DNA of 64,000 nt, taken from positions 1,433,501 to 1,497,500 of the forward strand of contig JAQFVV010000028.1 of assembly GCA_028023455.1 (NCBI GenBank), written 5' to 3'. The stretch comes from Epiperipatus broadwayi (Eukaryota; Onychophora; Udeonychophora; Euonychophora; Peripatidae). This document shows, piece after piece, positions 13,672 to 24,284 of the stretch (its first letter is position 1; every line of letters starts with the position of its first letter). A program made the position numbers and the translations under genes. The notes under the pieces were generated by a model, which saw nothing but the letters and a program-made list of their open reading frames with translations, made no database searches and was not told the origin of the DNA.

Positions 13672-14045
13672 GTGAATAATCTCAAGTCTAATGAATGACT
13701 AATAAAAGTTATTAATATACTTCCATCAAGTGGTTTGGGTAAAAGTTGTGAGGGCAAGAAGTTTGACACACCAATTAAACTATAATAATTGGTTAGCTAT
13801 ATATAAATAATGATAAAGATATGTGTAAGAGATTGTGATCTGGGTCAACTTATGAGTGCTGGTTCAGCACAAAATTTGCCATCCTGGGGATTATACATTT
13901 TTTTTCATTATGTTTTTAGTCAAAGGCGATATAAACCAGTCCCCTATTTGCATAAAAATGGTGTAGTGAAAATTACACTATAGAAATATTATTCATTACA
14001 TGGGTAATCTCATTCTAATGAAAGACTATTAAAAATTATTAATTG
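13672..14045 (+). repeat. Family A HHR repeat, copy 4, ~330-bp unit
   Basis: Direct repeats of the type taatctca...ctaatgaa...attattaat mark the start (about 13,675) and end (about 14,005), giving a unit period near 330 bp. At 13,842-13,890 the helix II hairpin GUGCUG-GUU-CAGCAC is perfect, but the core has decayed (CUUAUGA for CUGAUGA, AAAA for GAAA). Confidence 0.65.
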
Positions 14046-14865
14046 TAGGCTAATAGGATGATTTAGGATTATTGTAACTGATGATTTTAAACTCAGTAAA
14101 CATGAAGCACAGTGTGGTATATACATTACAATATAACCAGCTTTATATATATTACTTAAAATATTTATTAAAGTTCAGTTTTATACTGAATGCCGCAGTT
14201 TGTTTACCCTTTCTTCAAAAAAAAAAAAAAGGCGAAAATCTTCATGTCGTAAAATAAATTATCTATATTGATATTACAAACATTCTACAAGACACTATGC
14301 ACTAATTCTTGTTTAAAATTTAATTTCTCAAGGAATAGAAATGGATAAAACTTACAAACACCTCATTAGTCATAAGATTAAATATTTATCTTATAATTAT
14401 GAATTCCATTATAAATTAATAAATTCATTTTAGTGAATCAAATCTTTAGGAAATGAAACAATAGACGTTAAAATGTAAAACGTATAAATGTCAAACAATT
14501 AATTAATGTGCAGTATTTAAATGGTGAAATAAATAAATAAAAGATCGCAGGAATGAGGTAAATAATAGATTCTCATTGATAAAAAAAAAAAAAAACAAAA
14601 GAGTTAAATAAAAAAAAAGGAAGATAAAAAATAAATAAATGAAAAAACTTGAGCAACAAAGTAAATATATTTACAAATAAATTTTTAAAATGAAAAGGTG
14701 TGAAAATAATTATTTTAGCAATTAAAATTTGAAAATTTATGTATAAATTAATTTAATAATTTTAATTATTCAAATAACATGATTGGTTTGCATTCATATT
14801 TGTTTAGAACGTTAAGTTTCAAAACTGTTTCATTTTAACCTAATGTGGAAATTATTTGTTAAATA
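14046..14865. other. AT-rich stretch, poly(A)-rich
   Basis: Nothing recognised. Confidence 0.45.
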
Positions 14866-14945
14866 CCCAGGAAAAGATGGATTGAACTTGGAGAGACCTT
14901 CATCCTGCAGTGGATTGATAATGGTTGGTGATGATGATGATGTAT
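14866..14945 (+). repeat. RTE-type LINE 3' end with (GAT)n tail
   Basis: The plus strand encodes the RTE C-terminal signature (-WIELG-TFILQWIDNG-) and ends in a gatgatgat microsatellite, the usual 3' tail of RTE elements. Extremely 5'-truncated. Related tails occur at 36.7, 40.7, 42.0, 47.1, 55.9, 60.85 and 63.6 kb. Confidence 0.7.
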
Positions 14946-15039
14946 GTGAATGTACAAATGTACCTATACGAAGATTATATATCTAAGCGTACGCTCAAGA
15001 ATATATATTATAAAATACTCTTATACAAAATAAAAGATC

Positions 15040-15370
15040 TAGATATTAATAATTTTTATTGGTTTGTGTCTAAGTTGTGAGGGTAGTAAGTTTGACACAT
15101 CAATTAAACAGTACTAATAGGCTTTCTATATATATTTTCTGAAGAATGACAGAGATGTGTGGAAGACATTGTGAATTGAGCCAACTGATGAGTGTTAGTT
15201 CACCATGATAGTTGCATCTTGGGAATCATACATTTTTTTCACACATCTTGCTTATGTGTGTATGATTACATTCCTCTACAAGATGTTAAAAGTGGATAAA
15301 AAATAGTCCCTGCTTTGTGTGAGAGTGGCATAGTGAAAATTACACTACAGAAATATTAAAGCATCTAGCT
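15040..15370 (+). repeat. Family A HHR repeat, copy 5
   Basis: At 15,181-15,230: CCAA, an intact CUGAUGA, a damaged helix II, then a mutated GAAA position and a distal UUGG able to pair as helix I. The flanks match the other family A copies. Confidence 0.65.
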
Positions 15371-15692
15371 AGTCTTAATTTATAACTCTATTTGTAACTT
15401 AGTTATAGCTAAGTATCTTTTCACTTGCATGAGCTATAATCAGCAATTAAGTAATAACAGTCTATGATCGTAAGCTTATAAATCGTGATGTAAATAAATT
15501 ATGTTGATACTTGCGAGTTTTCAAGTAAGACAAGATGGCAGCCCATATTTTGATAAATCTACAGTTTTGGAAGCCCCAAAAATGTTTACAAAAATACCTG
15601 TTAGGAAATGTATTTAATAATTACATTTTATTATTTATTACTATTATTTTAAAAAATGAAATCATTGTGGAAAAATTAATTACAATATTTAC

Positions 15693-16248
15693 AATTTGTT
15701 TTTTTATTCTAGCACGTATGCATGTGCGGCGCAACTGTTCCCAAAAGCTATAAAGTGTTAATACAAAATAGACAACTAAAAACAAACAAGCTGAGCACTT
15801 TCAAAGGATCTTGCCTTCATAATCATAGCTTGCTACTACGTTTAATGATATGCAAATATGCTAATTCCATTTCTTCGATAAAGCATAGCACATGTCCTTC
15901 CTATTTATGGCATCCTTGTCTCATGAGATGAAGAAGGCCTCTTTGATTTTTCTTTTAAGATCATATCTTTCTCTACACATGATTGTGGGATTGTCTGGAA
16001 TGCACTCATGGTGACTTGTGCTTTGGTGCTGATAGAAAACTGAATAGGTGGAAGGATCATTGAGAGCTCTATTGTATGAATATTTTTATGGAGGCAAGAT
16101 CCTTTGTAAGCACTCAGCTCATTTGTTTTTAGTTGTCTATTTTGTATTAACACTTTATAGCTTTTGGGAACAGTTGTGCCACACACATGCTAGAATATAT
16201 ATATTTCCCAAAAGTAAAAAATTATTTGACTTAATTTGTTTTTTTATT
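15693..16248. mobile_element. Foldback element, ~100-bp arms, 16-bp flanking repeat
   Basis: Arms at about 15,718-15,818 and 16,092-16,192 are inverted copies (shared blocks gcaactgttcccaaaagc, aaagtgttaatacaaaatag). AATTTGTTTTTTTATT occurs at 15,693-15,708 and 16,233-16,248 and may be a TSD, though it is low-complexity. A fragment CUGAUAGAAAACUG in the centre could be a deleted hammerhead core. The frames at 15,535-16,260 are products of the palindrome. Confidence 0.55.
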
Positions 16249-16779
16249 TTTTTGGATTAACGTATTCACAGAAAAATTAAATATATATACAATATTTACT
16301 GTTTATTCACGTTAGTGTCCAATCATATTGTGACCATTAATGCACACCTTCCAGGAGGGCAGGATCCCATACTTTTGGAAATAGTCGGGTGCATCATGTT
16401 CTGTGACAGGAAGGTCCCAGTTTTTTATTATGATGCTGATTTAATAAAATAAAGTGCTGACAAAAAGAAATATGTCGAATTGAAACAAAATATGACAATG
16501 TCAAGAATGTTTCTCTTCGTTGCTTCCCACATTATAATATAAGTTAAAAAAAATTGAAATAAAGTTTCTTGATAAAATTTATCAGAATTTATTCCTTTTT
16601 TAAAATTTAACAATAAATTATGCATCTTCAGTAGATTATAGGTTCTTGAAACTGTATATTTTTCAAAAATATGGGGCACTATATCACATATATCATTCTG
16701 TTTTATCTTACAAAAGAGTATTTTAATATATATATAAGAGCAGAACAATTGCATTTATTACATGTATGTGCATATATAC

Positions 16780-18408
16780 TGTACCGGATCATTCCACGGA
16801 ATTATGATCTCACTTACACTGTTAATGTTTCGGCTGGTATCAAACTTCTTTATAATACATTTATAATCTTATTTAATTATAAATGTTATGTGAACGAATT
16901 GGCACATTCGAGCAAAATGGGAAATATTATTGATAGCTTTAACTATCAACAATACCCACAATCAGATTGTGGCTCACCTCGGCTGCTAGATTCAAACCCC
17001 TACTATCCAAACACTTTATTTGTTTTGGAGTAAACCCCGGGTGCCAGCTAGTCTAAGACTAACGTATTCGGACAGTAGGCTCATAATCCAATGCTCAAAA
17101 CAATCCCTAAAACTATCCCAGTCTAATTTTAATCAATAATAAAATATAGTTTAATTAGTGGTGATAGAATTGATAAAAGATGGGTAAAAGAATTGGTAAA
17201 AAGAATTGACTGACAAAATAAGGCTTAAATTTAAAGACAATTTATTCACATTAATTATACTAAATATAACTACTTTTATAAATTTTTACTAACATAATCT
17301 TCGTATTTTTAATCATGCATAGATTTGATTTAACACACTATAATATATCTTATGAGTAAGCATAAATAATATTTGATGTTTATAAATCACATAGCATTCA
17401 CAAACACGCATATCAATAGTTAATTTTATGCATGCTTATAGAGTTCAAATTACTTGTCTCTGGAGGATTCACGAATATTTACGAATGTGATGGCTACTAT
17501 AGAAATAAGAATATGAAATATTATTACCTAGGATTTTGAATGTGGACATAGAACTTTATTTTCTTTGATTACTGCTTTAGGTGAGAATATTTCCAGCTGG
17601 CTGGGATGTTTCCTTGAGGAGTTTCATTATTATTCACTTTTATTATTATTGGAGACAATTAGATATCGACGGAGATTTCCAAGCTGTTACGCAGACATTA
17701 TTTCATTGGCAGGTTTCACTGTTTCACTGGACTAGGGCTAAAGTAAGATCATATATTCCCAAAAGTGGCTCAGCAATGCATTTTGGTTTCTGGGTACATA
17801 ATAAACTGAACTGTTATCTGAACTGAAACAATTGTCCTCACTGAATGATTGTCCATACTGAATGTCCGATAAAAAAATGTCTCTTTATACCTACAATGTG
17901 TTGTCAAAATTCCTTTAATAAACTAATCCTTTGACAATGTGTTTTTGAAGATTATTTAATTATTAGTAGTCATCACAAACATGTTGTTTTGATATCTTTA
18001 ATTAGTAGATACCACCGTGTTTTTTAATGATAACTTCCATTTATTTTTTTTAATATTTAATACACATACATTTATTTTTATTTGCAATCGCACATATATA
18101 CGCATTTATTTTAATAAACTCAAATGAAAAGAGATTTATATTTTAACTTATAATAAATAAAACTCTTTAACTTCTATTAAATTTTTAGTTTTTTTCTACA
18201 GGAAAACTCTCCCTTCCCCTTTTAATTAATTAATTGTAAGTTTTATTTCAAGAACTTTTAAACTTTTAATTATTTATTTTAATGAATAATAATAAGAAAA
18301 AACTCTTTACTTCTTTTATAAACTTTTATGTTTTCTTTTATGAAAGACTTTTATTTTAATAATTTTTTTTAGATAAAATTATTATGTGCCAATTTCAATA
18401 TTGGTACA
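16780..18408 (-). repeat. 3' LTR (left copy)
   Basis: Length 1629 bp. A plus-strand frame at 17,581-17,826 recurs at 21,916-22,161 only because the LTRs are duplicates. Its eight differences are nearly all amino-acid changing, so it is not a conserved gene. Confidence 0.88.
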
Positions 18409-18425
18409 TTGCACCCCCCTTCGTT
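18409..18425 (-). promoter_or_regulatory. Polypurine tract of the LTR element
   Basis: The minus strand reads AACGAAGGGGGGTGCAA immediately before the 3' LTR, a plausible plus-strand priming site. Confidence 0.65.
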
Positions 18426-20039
18426 TGAGAGTAAAATGTATCATTTTTGACCATTTTATCTCTGACAACTTTAATTCTTAATTCCAAATATTATTATTTT
18501 TCTAAGTTTGCTTTTTAATATCTTTCACTTTACATACTAAGGGCAATCTTCAATTATGCTTTACTTTTTTCTATGCTGAATACATTTCTTACAATGTTCT
18601 GAGTTCTGGATAGTGACCACCGGGACAAAGTAATTTTGTGGCACAGGGATCTTATGGAAATGAAGCAGAAGCAGATTCGCTGACTTATACCAACTTCCAT
18701 GTATATAAATCGAAGCTTCATTTGTTGGGTTTCTACTGGACTTGGAAAAAGAAAAGATCATGGCAAATGGCAGGAATTATCAACTGTCCATTTTTGACTT
18801 ACGCTTTGGAAAACAAGGTACGAGATATGGGGATTCTCCCCTGAAGAAGTGAATTGCGGCTCATGCTGGATTTTCCCAGTGTGCATTTTAAAAGAGGAAT
18901 GATCCCTGCCAATCCATTACGGATACTAAAATTTATCCAGTCGACAGTTTTAAACTTATCCTTAACTAAACTTATTTCTATACTACCCTCATTCCCTTTA
19001 GTTTCAAACTCTTATACACTCTTAATACAACTTAGACTGACTTTCTATTTTTATTTATTTTAACCTTACAATAATATTTTCAAATTCATTACGAACATTA
19101 CTTATAACCCTTACAAACAATATTTAAAATATTTATTTACACTAATCTTATAATATTATCTTTAAACCATTACAAACATTATTTTACATATTTATTTAAT
19201 CTTACATACTATTCTAAACTATCACAGACATCAGTTTACATATTTATTTATATTACGATATTACTTTTAAACCCATACGAACATTATCATAATTGTTTAT
19301 ATTACAATATTATTATTTTTCTTAAACTATTACTTTAACTTCCTTATATAATGTGCATATATTTAGAAAACTATTTTATTTTATTGCTCTTCATTATTAT
19401 ACAGATATTTGACTTGACTTAATTACTTTAAACAATTTATTTACTTTCTTTTATTAACTAGCGTGTATTCCAAAAAAATCTATTAGTTTATTATGAGTCA
19501 TTCTTTCTTATTTTACTATGGATATATTACACTTATTTATTTAACTTCCTTATTAATATGCATGTACTCAGAAAAACTATTTTACTTTATTACGATTCAT
19601 TCATTATTATTTTACTAGAGATTTTTTTTTTGATTATTTTAAACAATTTATTTACATCCTTTTATTAACTTACGGTATTCAAAACAAACTTTTATTTTAT
19701 TATGCTACTTTCTTTATTAATATGTGCGTGGAGAAAAAAATCTTTTATTTTATGAAGTCTCCATTATTATTATTACTTAAACAAATCCTGATTTTAACTT
19801 TCCTTTTAATTTATCATTATTCATTTATTTTTAATTTATTATTTTAGTTTTAAATAGAAGTTTCAAGATTTAAACTTCTCATATTTATTTACATTAGAAT
19901 AATCATATTCATGCTCATTGTCCATTTCTGCTCCTTTTTGTTTATTTACTTTATGATTCTACCCATTTACTAACTTTTAAACTTTATCAGGTGGTTCCTT
20001 CTTCCTACATACTAACTCTATAATAAAAACTAACTTTCC
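18426..20039 (-). other. Internal region of LTR element without recognised coding
   Basis: An AT-rich, pyrimidine-rich plus strand full of ttattta / cttatta words. Small frames at 18,561-18,761 (minus) and 18,638-18,844 (plus) match no family I know. Confidence 0.5.
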
Positions 20040-20725
20040 TCACTTATCTATCCTGCTTTTATAATTTATTACTTTATCTCTTTCTCTTTTCGTTCTATTT
20101 TTAACTTTGCAAATCAGAAAACCTTGATACCTAGCACAACTCTGTATTTTTCCTAATCGTGAATATTTTTTTTCATTTTTTCTCTTCGTATTAAATCTCC
20201 ATTTAAAACAAACATGGACTTTTACTTTAATTTTTTTAAATTTTTGTAAAAACATTTCTACAATATCTTCTAACTTGAACTTATGTCTCTCTTCTATTTC
20301 TTGATCTACACTTGTTTCTACCTTATCTGCCACAATGCTATCTGATTCTAATTCAATTTCTATCTCTTTTATCATCTCAACATCCTTTTCATCTTCCTGA
20401 CTTTCTTTAATTAAATCTACTTCTATGATCTCTTGATTTTTTCTACCTTTCCTGTAATTTCACCCCTCATTTCCTTCATTTCTCTAATTTCTGCTCCGAG
20501 TTCATTAATTTCTCCTTTAAGCTGACTAATTTTCTGACACAATTCTTCTTTGAAGTGTTGCTGACTTTGTTCAAATTTCTGACACAATTCTTATTGATTT
20601 TGTTTGAATTCTTGCATCATATTCATCATCATCTGCATGTCAGATATTTCTTCTTTTTCTTTTTCTACTAACTGGGGATTTTTAAAATATATTGGGCTTT
20701 CTACCATCTCCATTTCTTTATTCAT
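20040..20725 (-). pseudogene. gag-like coiled-coil protein remnant of the LTR element
   Basis: From about 20,720 the minus strand encodes a start followed by a very Glu/Lys/Gln/Met-rich heptad-like stretch, interrupted by one in-frame stop. After a frameshift near 20,430 it continues in the frame ending at 20,040, which begins MIKEIEIELESD and has acidic then Lys/Arg-rich halves. The position just downstream of the PBS and the charged coiled-coil composition fit the N-terminal half of a retrotransposon gag. No CCHC knuckle is visible. The gag identity is inferred from position and composition, not from a recognised motif. Confidence 0.5.
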
Positions 20726-21097
20726 AGTTACGCTATTACTTTTTTTAAAATTATCTTTTGCATTAACAAATCAAAAATTATTATTGTTTATTTATTTTTC
20801 TTACTAAAATGGAAACATACGTTGACTCCACCCCTTTCTCCTTTTTCTCTACTTGTTCTTAATGCCGTAACTCTGCCCCAAACACCCAACTGTCTCTGAT
20901 TTAACAGAATGATTTATTTTAACGAACGTGAATAGCATTAATCTCTTTTCATTTAAAGAAGAAAAAAAAGGTTTCGATCAATTCTTTGTTTTTTTTAAAG
21001 TTAAACCACTTTAAATATGTAATTTACCTTTTCTTTAAGGTTTTTATTTTTAAACAAGAAACAAAGTATTTAATTAACTGTCATTTATGACAGGTTT

Positions 21098-21115
21098 GCC
21101 CCATGTTGGGCGCCA
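21098..21115 (-). promoter_or_regulatory. Primer binding site, tRNA-Lys type
   Basis: The minus strand reads TGGCGCCCAACATGGGGC two nucleotides after the 5' LTR. This is nearly complementary to the 3' end of tRNA-Lys (the Lys1,2-type PBS is TGGCGCCCAACGTGGGGC). It decides the element's orientation. Confidence 0.88.
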
Positions 21116-21117
21116 TT

Positions 21118-22777
21118 TGTACCGGATCATTTCACAGAATTATAATCTCACTTACACTAAATATTTTGGCTGGTTTCAAACTTCTTTATAATATATTTAT
21201 AATCCTATTTAATTATAAATGTTACATGAATGAACCAACACATTATAGAAAAATGGAAAATATTATTGATAGCTTTAACTATCAACAATACCCACAATCA
21301 GATTGTGGCCCACCTCAGCTGCTAGATTCAAACAACTACTATCCAAACACGTTATTTGTTTTGGAGTAAACCTGGGTGCCAGCTAGTCTAAGACTAATGT
21401 ATTCGGACAGTAGGCTCATAATCCAGTGCTTGAAACAATCCCTAAAACTAGCCCAGTCTAATTTTAATCAATAATAAAATATAGTTTAATTAGTGGTGAT
21501 AGCATTGATAAAAGATCGGTAAAAGAATTGGTAAAAAGAATTGACCGACAAAATAAGGCTTAAATTTAAAATCAATTTATTAACATTAATTATACTAAAT
21601 ATAAATACTTTTATAAATTTTTACTAACATAATCTTGGTATTTTTAATCATGCATAGACTTGACTTAACATACTATAATATATCTTATGAGAAAGCATAA
21701 GTAATATTTGATATTTATAAATCATATAGCATTCACAAACATGCACAACAATAGTTCATTTTATGCATGCTTATAGAGTTCAAATTACTTGTCTCTGGAG
21801 GATTCACGAATGCTTATGAAGGTGATGACTACTATAGAAATAAGAATATGAAATATTATTACCTAGGATTTTGAATGTGGACATAGAACTTCATTTTCTT
21901 TGGTTACTGCTTTAGGTGAGAATATTTTCAGCTGGCTGGGATGTTTCCTTGAGGAGTTTCATTATTATTCACTTTTATTATTATTGGAGACAATTAGATA
22001 TTGGCGGAGATTTCCAAGCTGTTATGCAGACATTATTTCACAGGCAGGTTTCGCTGTTTCACTGGACTAGGGCTAAAGTAAGATCATATATTACCAAAAG
22101 CAGCTCAGCACTGCATTTTGGTTTCTGGATACATAATAAACTGAACTGTTATCTGAACTGAAACAATAGTCCTCACTGAATGATTGTCCTTACTGAATGT
22201 CCGCTAAAATATTGGCTCTTTATACCTATGGGGTGTTGTCCTTTTAATATCCTTTGGCAATATCTGTTGTCAAAATTTCTTTAATAAACTAATCCTTTGA
22301 CAATGTGCTTTTGAAGATTGTTTAATTAGTAGTAGCCATCACAAACGTGTTGTTTTTATATCTTTAATTAGTAGCTACCGCCATGTTTTTTTATGATAAC
22401 TTCCATTTATTTTTTTTAATATTTAATATGCATACATTTATTTTTATTTGCAATCACACATATATACACATTTATTCTAATAAACTCGAATGAAAAGAGA
22501 TTTATATTTTAACTTATAATAAATAAAACTCTTTAACTTCTCTTATTAAACTTTTAGTTTTTTTCTACAGGAAAGCTCCCCTCCCCCTTTTTAATTAATT
22601 AATTGTAAGTTTTATTTCAAGACCTCTTAAACTTTTAATTATTTATTTTAATGAATAATAATAAGAAAAAACTCTTTACTTGTTTTATAAACATTTATGT
22701 TTTCTTTTATGAAAGACTTTTATTTTAATAACTTTTTTTAGATAAAATTATTATGTGCCAATTTCAATATTGGTACA
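21118..22777 (-). repeat. 5' LTR (right copy)
   Basis: Length 1660 bp, collinear with the left LTR apart from substitutions and a few short insertions or deletions. The promoter lies within it by position; I could not assign a TATA box with confidence. Confidence 0.88.
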
Positions 22778-22784
22778 ATACATA

Positions 22785-23776
22785 TATGTAATATAGAGAG
22801 TGTACCAATAATATAGGGAGCATATCAATAGCTGAAACAAGCTCTTAATTGATAAGTGCAGTAAGAGAAAATATTTAAAATCTCTATCTGAAACCTTCCA
22901 TTCCCTAGACGAATTGGTTTTTGAGTTTTTTGCTCACCTCAGTGAGGAGCTAGAATATTCAGACACTAGATCTAAAATATCAACTCAAAAGTCAGCACTT
23001 TATAACATTCCCATCCCCAGACCAATTGTTTTGAAGTTTCTGCTCACCTTATTGAGGAGCTATAATATTCAGACACTAAATCTAAAATATCAACTCAAAG
23101 CTCCACACTTATTTAATATATAACATGGCCTTTATGAGCTTGTATTTACAAATATGTAATATAAAGATTGTTTGAGCTATTAGGGATGGAAATGTTCCAG
23201 ATAGACATTTTAAATATTTTCTCTTACTGCACCTATCAATTCAAGAGCTTTTTTGAGCTATTGGTATACTCTCTATGTTACATATTTGTAAATACAAGCT
23301 CATAATGGCAATGCCATACTATATATGATTTGCTTTATTGATTATTATAATTTTATCTTTAAGACCTTGGCAATACTAAGACTATTAATATATGGTAGAT
23401 CTGAATTTGGTTCAGTCCCATATATCGATTTCAGTTAGATAGCTAGAGTTAAAGATATTTTCATGTCTGAAAACTTCAAAGTTTCTATTTAAATGTTATG
23501 TATTAAATAAGTGCTGGGCTTTGAGTTGATATTTTAGATCTAGTGTTTGAACATTCTAGCTCCTCACTGAGATGAGCCAAAAGCTCGAAACCAAATGTTC
23601 TGGTGATGGGAATGTTCCAGATAGAGATTTTATATATTTTCTCTTACTGCACTTATCAATTAAGAGCTTGTTTGAGCTATTGATATACTTACTATATTAT
23701 ACATGTGTAACTACAAGCTCATAAAAGAATGTCTTGCTATATATGACATGCTTTGTTGATTATTATATATATATAT
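22785..23776. mobile_element. Family C' HHR element: inverted arm plus tandem units
   Basis: The left part (about 22,800-23,180) is an inverted copy with two hammerhead-like cores on the minus strand. The right part is direct: a monomer from 23,181 to 23,600 followed by a further partial unit to about 23,770. The sequences after 23,181 and after 23,601 are homologous (aatgttccagatag, attttctcttactgcac, tacaagctcata). The monomer is homologous to the 367-bp unit at 55.3 kb. The small frame at 22,914-23,123 reflects the internal duplication. Confidence 0.7.
23560..23612 (+). ncRNA. Hammerhead-like motif, family C'
   Basis: Order: CUCA (helix I), CUGAGAU (core, canonical CUGANGA), helix II GAGC-CAAAA-GCUC, GAAA at 23,587-23,590, a helix III region (ACCAAAUGUU here; ACCAAUUGGU in sister copies), C17 at 23,600, then UGG pairing back to UCA. 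The A9 position is U in this family, so activity is doubtful. Confidence 0.55.
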
Positions 23777-23983
23777 AATATAATCTTTATTTTTATATTG
23801 GACTATTTCCATGATCTAATATGTGTGCTAAATGTCTTTAGAAAAGTTTAATTTTAGTTAAATATTCCAAATGCATTCAACTGTTAGTAATATCACAGCA
23901 AACAAATGTTAATAATTGCACCAACTGTTAGTAATGTCACAGCAAACAAATGTTAATAATATCACAGCAAACAGGTTAGTATA

Positions 23984-24030
23984 TGCACAACGTTTCAATA
24001 GATATTTTTCTCCCCTCTTCTTCAGGTATT
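23984..24030 (-). ncRNA. Hammerhead ribozyme motif in PLE terminal region (inverted copy)
   Basis: Minus strand: AUAC, CUGAAGA (24,025-24,019), a helix II hairpin closing near 24,000, GAA, the palindrome ACGU, U17, then GUGC. Helix I is AC/GU plus a U-G pair. Helix III is the self-complementary ACGU, the minimal architecture reported for metazoan PLE hammerheads, which are proposed to act as dimers. The core nucleotides are complete here; helix II carries mismatches. Confidence 0.72.
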
Positions 24031-24052
24031 GCTGGACTGACCAGTGACAGTA

Positions 24053-24137
24053 CTAGCAGGGGATTCGAACCTGGGTCCTTAAGATTTTTGATTATTGAAA
24101 TTTCAGATAACGCTCTAACCAACTGAGCCACCCTGCC
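24053..24137 (-). other. tRNA-like segment in PLE terminal region (inverted copy)
   Basis: Minus strand: GGCAGGG, then TGGCTCAGTTGGTTAGAGC (canonical A box and D arm), a poorly paired anticodon region, then GGTTCGAATCC (canonical B box) and CCCTGCT, which can pair with the 5' GGCAGGG. The T stem is broken, so it is not a functional tRNA. It ends ~25 bp upstream of the hammerhead. Confidence 0.75.
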
Positions 24138-24284
24138 AAAGGCAACAGTATGTAGTAATTTCATATACTTATCTATGAGGTTTCTCCTGATTTCTCCACT
24201 TTTTCCTCAGAGCAAAGTTGATTAGTGGTTTCCATACATTATATATAGTCACACTAGGTTGGCTTATGGGATTTTTTGCCATTG

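Larger units (their letters stand above)
16776..22781 (-). mobile_element. LTR retrotransposon, minus strand, pol-less, 4-bp TSD
   Basis: Two highly similar direct repeats (16,780-18,408 and 21,118-22,777) both start TGTACCGG and end TTGGTACA, so each has TG...CA ends within a TGTACC/GGTACA inverted repeat. ATAC precedes the left one (16,776-16,779) and follows the right one (22,778-22,781), a 4-bp TSD. A tRNA-Lys-type PBS next to the right LTR and a G-rich polypurine tract next to the left LTR fix the orientation as minus. The internal region is only ~2.7 kb and shows gag-like coding but no protease, RT, RNase H or integrase motif. It is therefore a non-autonomous, LARD-like derivative, probably of the Ty3/gypsy group (inference). 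Confidence 0.88.

Noticed and set aside
17581-22161. An 81-residue frame present at 17,581-17,826 and 21,916-22,161
   Set aside because: It lies on the strand opposite to the LTR element and recurs only because the LTRs are duplicated. Most differences are amino-acid changing, so there is no sign of selection.
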